DNA of 5,699 nt from an uncultured bacterium (GTDB lineage: Bacteria; Patescibacteriota; Minisyncoccia; Phycocordibacterales; UBA9973): positions 1-5,699 of the forward strand of contig CAITSL010000010.1 of the NCBI GenBank assembly GCA_903895055.1, read 5' to 3'. The position numbers and the translations under genes are program-made. How positions within the stretch are numbered: the first letter of the stretch is position 1; the number at the start of each line of letters is the position of its first letter. Below, piece after piece: positions 1-4,418 of the stretch. The notes beneath the pieces were generated by a model. The model saw only the letters and a list, made by a program, of their open reading frames with translations, was not told the origin of the DNA and did no database searches.

Positions 1-2
1 GC

Positions 3-62
3 ACTCACATAGGCACATATGTTGGAGTTTCGCCATCACCTGCCTCAAATGAAAACAAATAA
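3..62 (+). CDS. C-terminal tail of an unidentified upstream gene (5' partial)
   Basis: The third forward frame is open from the window edge to a TAA at 60-62 and encodes 19 residues ending SPSPASNENK. The main support is position: the stop falls inside a strong intrinsic terminator (57-98), as expected for the last gene of a transcription unit. The polar Ser/Pro/Asn/Lys ending is typical of a disordered C-terminus. The segment THIGTYVG is too short to assign to a family. Another forward frame is also open for 16 codons, so the frame choice is an inference. No function can be given. Confidence 0.4.
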   Translation, partial: THIGTYVGVSPSPASNENK

Positions 63-98
63 AAAAATCCCAAAAATATTTTTGGGATTTTTTTATTT
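57..98. terminator. Perfect 42-nt palindromic, probably bidirectional, intrinsic terminator
   Basis: Positions 57-77 and 78-98 are exact reverse complements (21-nt arms). The core is ATCCCAAAAAT/ATTTTTGGGAT, flanked by seven A on the left and seven T on the right. In RNA the middle AU pairs would form the loop, and a U-tract follows on either strand, so it can end transcription in both directions. The stop codon of the preceding frame (60-62) lies inside the left arm. Confidence 0.9.
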
Positions 99-106
99 TA
101 AATTTG

Positions 107-125
107 TACTTCACTTCGCTCAGTA
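107..125. repeat. Intergenic copy of the TC(G)AC..GCTC palindromic element
   Basis: The sequence is TACT, then TCACTTCGCTC, then AGTA; the outer four bases pair perfectly. The 10-mer ACTTCGCTCA (113-122) recurs exactly inside murD at 5079-5088, and the layout (short arms around a TCAC..GCTC core) matches three copies in murD. It sits inside a longer imperfect hairpin, since TAAATTTG (99-106) pairs with CAAATTTA (130-137). It is not inside any gene. Confidence 0.6.
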
Positions 126-167
126 TCCTCAAATTTATAATTTTGTGCGCAAAAATAAAATTGGGAG

Positions 168-176
168 TTATCCACA
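168..176 (+). promoter_or_regulatory. Exact DnaA-box consensus 9-mer (single site)
   Basis: TTATCCACA matches the classical DnaA box exactly. It is intergenic, about 20 nt upstream of the -35 region of the small-peptide promoter. Only one perfect box was noticed and no adjacent DnaA or DnaN gene is visible, so an origin is not supported. It may be a regulatory DnaA site or a chance match. Confidence 0.3.
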
Positions 177-194
177 GTTTTTCTCTTAAAAGCA

Positions 195-223
195 TTGTGC
201 TTTGTTTTGATATGCGGGATAAT
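195..223 (+). promoter_or_regulatory. Sigma70-like promoter of the 18-residue peptide gene
   Basis: TTGTGC (195-200) and GATAAT (218-223) are separated by exactly 17 nt. The -10 matches the consensus at 5 of 6 positions and the -35 at 3 of 6. Transcription would begin near 230, giving a leader of about 70 nt before the ATG at 301 and a transcript of about 180 nt ending at the terminator at 372-409. Confidence 0.55.
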
Positions 224-237
224 TAAAGAAGTTCGAA

Positions 238-267
238 GCAATAAAAATTTCAAGGTCGTTTTATTGC
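238..267 (+). promoter_or_regulatory. Hairpin in the 5' leader of the small-peptide transcript
   Basis: GCAATAAAA (238-246) and TTTTATTGC (259-267) form a perfect 9-bp stem around a 12-nt loop that contains AAGG. It starts about 8 nt after the predicted transcription start. A second dyad of only A and T, AAATTAAT/ATTAATTT (274-291), lies between it and the start codon. The hairpin could protect the 5' end or affect translation. No known riboswitch or leader family is recognised. Confidence 0.45.
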
Positions 268-300
268 AAACTAAAATTAATAAATTAATTTAAAAATATT

Positions 301-357
301 ATGGCAGCAAAAAAGAAAGCAAAGAAGGCAGCAAAAAAGGGAAAGAAGCGAGCATAG
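301..357 (+). CDS. 18-residue Lys/Ala-rich basic peptide (histone H1 tail-like)
   Basis: The reading frame ATG...TAG encodes MAAKKKAKKAAKKGKKRA: nine Lys, one Arg, no acidic residue, and otherwise Ala and Gly. An in-frame TAA at 286-288 rules out an upstream extension, and no in-frame GTG or TTG lies between it and the ATG. The gene has its own predicted promoter (195-223), a structured leader and a strong terminator starting 14 nt after the stop, so it looks like a complete monocistronic unit. No Shine-Dalgarno sequence precedes the ATG; the 20 nt before it are almost only A and T. The composition resembles the Lys/Ala tails of bacterial histone H1-like proteins, so binding to DNA, RNA or ribosomes is plausible but inferred. 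Alternatives are a small RNA whose sequence is open by chance, or a remnant of a longer H1-like gene. Confidence 0.5.
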   Translation: MAAKKKAKKAAKKGKKRA

Positions 358-371
358 TTTTTTCCCACTTT

Positions 372-409
372 CTAAAAAATCCCGCGAATAGCGGGATTTT
401 TTAGTTTTT
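372..409 (+). terminator. Intrinsic terminator of the small-peptide gene
   Basis: CTAAAAAATCCCGC (372-385) and GCGGGATTTTTTAG (391-404) form a perfect 14-bp stem with the 5-nt loop GAATA, followed by TTTTT (405-409). Its base contains an A-run and a T-run, so it may also stop transcription from the opposite strand. It separates the small gene from secA. Confidence 0.92.
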
Positions 410-414
410 GTGTT

Positions 415-487
415 CCCCGTAGTAGATTTTGGAAAGGCAAATTTATGAATTTGCGCGCTTTGTGCATTTCCAAAATTCACTACAGGG
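415..487. repeat. Long imperfect inverted repeat before secA
   Basis: The arm GTAGTAGATTTTGGAAA (419-435) is matched by TTTCCAAAATTCACTAC (467-483) at 15 of 17 positions, including a perfect 10-bp block (426-435 with 467-476). Outside it, CCC (415-417) can pair with GGG (485-487). Inside it, GCAAATT (437-443) and AATTTGC (448-454) form a second hairpin with loop TATG. The right arm covers the predicted -35 region of secA. It may be an operator, an RNA hairpin in transcripts entering from upstream, or a miniature palindromic insertion. No second copy was seen in the window. Confidence 0.6.
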
Positions 488-496
488 TGTTATCAT
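468..496 (+). promoter_or_regulatory. Predicted secA promoter (extended -10, leaderless geometry)
   Basis: TATCAT (491-496) is preceded by TGT, giving an extended -10 (TGnTATCAT). A weak -35, TTCCAA, lies 17 nt upstream at 468-473. The ATG of secA starts 8 nt after the -10 ends, where transcription itself would be expected to start. No Shine-Dalgarno sequence lies at a useful distance; the nearest purine run, AGGG (484-487), is 16 nt from the ATG. Confidence 0.5.
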
Positions 497-503
497 TGTA
501 AAT

Positions 504-3062
504 ATGTCTTTAGTAAAAACAATCTTTGGTGATGCCAGTACCAAATTCATTAAAGGGGTGAGTGGAATAGTGTCCAAAATCAATGCCTTGGAGGCGGATA
601 TTTCAAAGTTGACAGATGCTGATTTTCCTCGAAAAACCCAAGAATTTAAAGATAGATTGAAAAAGGGTGAAACTCTAGATGATATTTTGCCGGAGGCTTT
701 TGCTCTAGTTCGGGAAGCAGCCAAAAGAAACTTAGGGGAACGTCCTTACGATGTCCAGCTGATTGGAGGATTGGCACTGCATGCGGGGAAAATTTCAGAA
801 ATGAGAACCGGTGAAGGTAAAACATTAGTGGCTACTCTGCCACTTTATCTTAACGCACTTACGGGAGAAGGAGCGCACTTAATAACGGTCAATGATTATC
901 TAGCCCGAGTGGGAGCAGTGTTAATGGGAAAGGTATTTAATTTTCTAGGACTTTCGGTTGGGGTGATAAATTCTCAAAATGTTTCTTATTTATACGATGC
1001 GACTCAAGTCAAAGAAAAAGACGAAACTGAGAGCATTAAAGAATTTAAAATAGCTTATGAATTTTTAAAACCATGTTCGCGCAAAGAGGCCTACGGTGCG
1101 GATATTACTTACGGGACCAATCACGAATATGGTTTTGATTATTTGCGAGACAATTTAGCCACTTCTCTGAACGACCTGGTGCAACGCGGACATTATTTTG
1201 CGATTGTCGATGAAGTGGACTCTATTTTAATTGATGAAGCACGTACTCCGCTGATTATTTCCTCAGCATCTTCCGATTCAGAAGATTTTTATGTGAAGTT
1301 TTATCAAATTGCCAAACAATTGAAGAAAGAAGTTGATTACACAGTGGATGAGAAATTAAAAGCGATTTCTTTAACCGACGCAGGCATTACTAAGGCGGAA
1401 AATTTACTGGGAATGGAAAATATTTATACCGAAAAAGGCATTAAATATGTACATCATTTAGAAACGGCGGTAAAAGCGCAAGCGATTTTTGAACGTGATA
1501 AAGATTATGTCGTCAAAGAAGGCGAGGTGATTATCGTGGATCCATTTACCGGAAGACTTCAGCCGGGCAGGCGTTGGAGTGAAGGCATTCATCAAGCGAT
1601 TGAAGCCAAAGAAGGAGTTAAGATTGAAAAAGAAACTCGCTCAAGTGGTTCCATTACTTTTCAAAATTATTTTAGATTTTATAAAAAGCTTTCGGGTATG
1701 ACCGGTACGGCTGAAACTTCCGCCGAAGAATTTCTAAAGGTTTATGGACTCGATGTTATAGTGATCCCGACCAATAGCCCGGTGGTTCGTCTCGATCACT
1801 CGGATTCAATTTTTCAAACCGAAAAAGGAAAATTCCAAGCCATCGCCAAAAGAGTCAAAGAATTAAATAAAAAAGGTCAGCCAGTTTTGATTGGAACCAT
1901 TTCTATCGAAAAAAACGAACTTCTTTCTGTCTATCTAAAACAAGAAGGTGTAGGGCACGTAATTTTAAATGCCAAGAATCATGAGAAAGAAGGAGAAATT
2001 ATCGCTCAAGCAGGGCGTCGAAATGCTGTGACCATTGCCACCAACATGGCCGGGCGCGGAATCGATATTAAGCTCGGAGGTAATCCAATTGTGAAAGAAG
2101 AATATGAATTTGTAAAAGACGCGGGCGGACTTTTTGTGCTCGGTACCGAAAGACATGAAGCGCGCAGAATAGACAACCAGTTAAGAGGGCGTTCCGGCCG
2201 ACAAGGCGACCCGGGTGAAACCCAATTTTATGTATCACTGGAAGATGATTTGATGCGAGTTTTCGGCTCAGAGCGAATCAAAACGATGATGGGGCGATTT
2301 GGCATACCGGAAGACCAGCCGATTGAAAATCGTTTTATCGGCAAACAACTGGAGTCTGCGCAGGCGAAAATAGAAGGCTTCCATTTTGATGCTCGTAAGA
2401 ATACTTTGGAATATGACGATGTGATGAATCATCAACGCCAGTCGATTTATGAAAGACGCCAGAAAATGATGCGGGCAAAAGAAGAAGAAATAGAAGGTTT
2501 GTTGGAACAAGTTTTGGAAAATAGAGAGGAAAGAGAAAAATTAGAAAAAATGATTGCAGAAAAAAGAAATAAGTTGGGCGAAGAAGCGTTTTTTGAAACT
2601 GTTCGCCGAATCGCTCTTTACACCACAGATACTTTGTGGATGGAACACTTAGAGGCGATGGATTATTTGCGCTCTTCGGTGAATTTGCGTGCTTACGGTC
2701 AACGGGAGCCGATTGTGGAATACAAAAAAGAAGGACTCTTTATGTTTAAAGAGATGGAGCAAGTATTTAAAGAGCAGGTTTTATCTCTGATTCAAACAAT
2801 TAATACTGAAAATATTAAAAATACTGAAAATCAGGAAGACGACAAAATTGGGAAAAAAGAAATTTTAATCACGGGACATAATGAACCCGAAGAGTTTTCT
2901 GGCGTGAAAAATATCGGCGTATCAAAAGATAGTGCGTTAAACATTGGCCGAAATGATCCGTGTCCGTGCGGGGCGATTAACCCTACGACTGGTGAAGTAT
3001 ATAAATGGAAAAAGTGTGGGATGATCAACGCGCCCCAGCATCGCAAATCGCTCATTAATTAA
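504..3062 (+). CDS. secA: Protein translocase subunit SecA, compact variant
   Basis: SecA is the cytosolic ATPase that drives unfolded preproteins through SecYEG. The 852 residues show the DEAD-motor set in order: GEGKT Walker A (103-107), TYGTNHEYGFDYLRDN (202-217), DEVD Walker B (236-239), DEARTPL (244-250), DPFTGR (346-351), TNMAGRG (513-519) and QLRGRSGRQGDPG (559-571) with arginine fingers R563 and R566. The helical scaffold follows (LWMEHLEAMDYLR from 711), then a polar linker and a C-terminal Zn tail. Compared with E. coli from memory, there is an insert at about 157-192, the segment from Y649 to L716 is 68 residues instead of about 120 (shortened helical wing domain), and the tail is CPC..CG with 15 residues between C822 and C838 instead of 8. 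The ATG at 504 is chosen because MSLVKTIFGD is the family-like N-terminus. An in-frame TTG at 429 would add 25 unrelated residues from the inverted repeat. Confidence 0.97.
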   Translation: MSLVKTIFGDASTKFIKGVSGIVSKINALEADISKLTDADFPRKTQEFKDRLKKGETLDDILPEAFALVREAAKRNLGERPYDVQLIGGLALHAGKISEMRTGEGKTLVATLPLYLNALTGEGAHLITVNDYLARVGAVLMGKVFNFLGLSVGVINSQNVSYLYDATQVKEKDETESIKEFKIAYEFLKPCSRKEAYGADITYGTNHEYGFDYLRDNLATSLNDLVQRGHYFAIVDEVDSILIDEARTPLIISSASSDSEDFYVKFYQIAKQLKKEVDYTVDEKLKAISLTDAGITKAENLLGMENIYTEKGIKYVHHLETAVKAQAIFERDKDYVVKEGEVIIVDPFTGRLQPGRRWSEGIHQAIEAKEGVKIEKETRSSGSITFQNYFRFYKKLSGMTGTAETSAEEFLKVYGLDVIVIPTNSPVVRLDHSDSIFQTEKGKFQAIAKRVKELNKKGQPVLIGTISIEKNELLSVYLKQEGVGHVILNAKNHEKEGEIIAQAGRRNAVTIATNMAGRGIDIKLGGNPIVKEEYEFVKDAGGLFVLGTERHEARRIDNQLRGRSGRQGDPGETQFYVSLEDDLMRVFGSERIKTMMGRFGIPEDQPIENRFIGKQLESAQAKIEGFHFDARKNTLEYDDVMNHQRQSIYERRQKMMRAKEEEIEGLLEQVLENREEREKLEKMIAEKRNKLGEEAFFETVRRIALYTTDTLWMEHLEAMDYLRSSVNLRAYGQREPIVEYKKEGLFMFKEMEQVFKEQVLSLIQTINTENIKNTENQEDDKIGKKEILITGHNEPEEFSGVKNIGVSKDSALNIGRNDPCPCGAINPTTGEVYKWKKCGMINAPQHRKSLIN
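2802..2837 (+). repeat. Two-unit 18-nt tandem repeat in the secA linker
   Basis: AATACTGAAAAT occurs at 2802-2813 and again at 2820-2831, an 18-nt period that keeps the frame and encodes NTENIK then NTENQE. It lies in the variable polar linker between the scaffold helix and the Zn tail of SecA, where length changes are tolerated. It is probably a small slippage duplication. Confidence 0.6.
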
Positions 3063-3148
3063 AAATTCTTCATAATATTTAGGCAGAAAAGTTTCAAGAT
3101 TTCATAAAATAAAGCAGAAAATTCTGATCAAGCCGAGTAAGAAATAAT

Positions 3149-3177
3149 TTAACATAACCCCCTAAAAATGATATCTT
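3149..3177 (+). promoter_or_regulatory. Predicted murE promoter abutting the start codon
   Basis: TTAACA (3149-3154, 5 of 6 to consensus) and TATCTT (3172-3177, 4 of 6) are separated by exactly 17 nt. Only 5 nt lie between the -10 and the ATG at 3183, so the transcript should start at or beside the start codon. AAGG (3178-3181) is just 1 nt from the ATG, too close to serve as a Shine-Dalgarno sequence. The rest of the gap after secA (3063-3148) has no clear terminator, so read-through from secA is also possible. Confidence 0.5.
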
Positions 3178-3182
3178 AAGGT

Positions 3183-4412
3183 ATGAAGAATTTTGTTAAA
3201 AATCTTAAGATTTTTAAGTGGAAAATTAAATCAAAAATAGCGGTATTTTGTTATGGTAATCCGGCAAAGAAGTTGAAAATTGTAGGGATAACGGGGACCA
3301 GTGGCAAGACAACCACCGCGACTCTTTTGTATAAAGTGGCCACAGCTTTAGGTTATAAGGTTGGACTTATCGGCACTGTCGAAAATATAATTGCCGGAGA
3401 AGTTCGAGAGACAAATCTTACTACTCCGGATTCTGTAACTCTCACCAAGCTTTTTAGTGAAATGGTAAAAAGGGGTTGCACTTATGTTTTTATGGAAGTT
3501 TCTTCTCATTCGGTGGAACAAAAACGCATCGCAGGCATACCTTTTGTCGGTGGGGTTTTTGTAAATCTTTCTCAGGACCATTTGGATTATCACAAAGATA
3601 TGGAAAATTATTTTCAGGCCAAGAAGAAATTTTTTAAAATGTTATCAAAAAAATCTTTTGCTCTCTCGAACGCAGATGACGAGCACGGCTTACGGATGCT
3701 TAAGGGAATTAAGGCAAAAAAATATTTATATGGATTTAATGAAAAATGCGACTTTTTCGGAGAAATTAAGAAGATTGATTTTAACGGCTTGGATTTATCC
3801 TTTAACGATATTTCCGTAAAATCAAAACTTTTAGGTAAATTTAATGCCTACAATTTGTTGGCCGTGTGGAGCGCTTGTTCACTGCTTGATTTTGATATGA
3901 AAAAAGTAAACAAAATATTGGAAACCATAGAGCCACCTCGGGGAAGATTTGAACATTTCACTTCGCCCGGAGGAATACTGGCGATAGTTGATTATGCCCA
4001 TAAGCCTGATGCTCTGGAAAAAATCTTTGCGGCAATAAAGGAAGTGATAAACGGAAAAGGGAAATTAATTTCTGTATTTGGTTGTGGGGGAGATAGAGAT
4101 TCCTTAAAACGTCCGATTATGGGCAAAACAGGAGCGATGAATTCGGATATTGCTATTTTTACTTCTGACAATCCAAGAAGCGAAGACCCAGATAAAATTA
4201 TTGAAGAAATGAAAACTAGTTTATCATCGGAGGATTTGAAAAAAGTTAAAACAATTCCAAACAGGCACGAGGCGATATTGGAATCCATTAAGCTCGCGCA
4301 GGCCGGAGATATTATTCTAGTCGCTGGTAAGGGGCATGAAAGCTATCAAATCATCAAAGGAGTGAAATCGCATTTTGATGATATGGAGGAATTAAAGAAA
4401 AATTTAAAATAG
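3183..4412 (+). CDS. murE: UDP-MurNAc-tripeptide synthetase MurE, lacking the N-terminal domain
   Basis: MurE adds the third amino acid of the peptidoglycan stem to UDP-MurNAc-L-Ala-D-Glu in the cytoplasm, using ATP. The 409 residues show the Mur ligase central domain: P-loop GITGTSGKTT (35-44), TTPD after it, EVSSHS (105-110), QDHLDYH (131-137) and YFQAKKKFF, with K147 as the likely carbamylated lysine. The C-terminal domain has VDYAHKPDAL (269-278), GCGGDRD (300-306), DNPRSEDP (329-336) and GKGHE (382-386). DNPR is the motif linked to meso-diaminopimelate selection, R332 being the equivalent of the substrate-binding Arg. Typical MurE has about 110 residues before the P-loop, including the UDP-MurNAc-binding domain; here there are 34, rich in Lys and mildly amphipathic. 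The domain is therefore absent or replaced. No in-frame extension of the gene upstream is evident and a promoter abuts this ATG. murD follows 6 nt after the stop. Confidence 0.93.
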   Translation: MKNFVKNLKIFKWKIKSKIAVFCYGNPAKKLKIVGITGTSGKTTTATLLYKVATALGYKVGLIGTVENIIAGEVRETNLTTPDSVTLTKLFSEMVKRGCTYVFMEVSSHSVEQKRIAGIPFVGGVFVNLSQDHLDYHKDMENYFQAKKKFFKMLSKKSFALSNADDEHGLRMLKGIKAKKYLYGFNEKCDFFGEIKKIDFNGLDLSFNDISVKSKLLGKFNAYNLLAVWSACSLLDFDMKKVNKILETIEPPRGRFEHFTSPGGILAIVDYAHKPDALEKIFAAIKEVINGKGKLISVFGCGGDRDSLKRPIMGKTGAMNSDIAIFTSDNPRSEDPDKIIEEMKTSLSSEDLKKVKTIPNRHEAILESIKLAQAGDIILVAGKGHESYQIIKGVKSHFDDMEELKKNLK

Positions 4413-4418
4413 ATTGTT

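Noticed and set aside
139..162. AATTTT...AAAATT and TTTTG/CAAAA dyads as a regulatory structure
   Set aside because: They are short and made almost only of A and T, so chance is a sufficient explanation.
277..480. Minus-strand frame of 67 codons across the tiny gene and its terminator
   Set aside because: Its Cys/Leu/Phe-rich product is the reverse reading of Lys codons and T-runs, and it crosses two strong hairpins. No promoter or ribosome site supports it.
429..503. Upstream TTG start that would lengthen SecA by 25 residues
   Set aside because: The added residues come from the inverted repeat and do not look like SecA; the predicted -10 box lies inside this stretch; MSLVKTIFGD at 504 fits the family N-terminus.
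3115..3126. CAGAA-AA-TTCTG dyad after secA as a terminator
   Set aside because: The stem is only 5 bp, has little GC and is not followed by a T-tract.
3954..3973. A fifth copy of the TCAC..GCTC element in murE (TTTCACTTCGCCCGG)
   Set aside because: It lacks the GCTC core and has no matching arms, and it encodes an ordinary stretch of MurE; taken as chance similarity.
4385..4390. GGAGGA as a Shine-Dalgarno sequence for murD
   Set aside because: It lies 28 nt before the ATG and inside the murE coding sequence, too far to position a ribosome.
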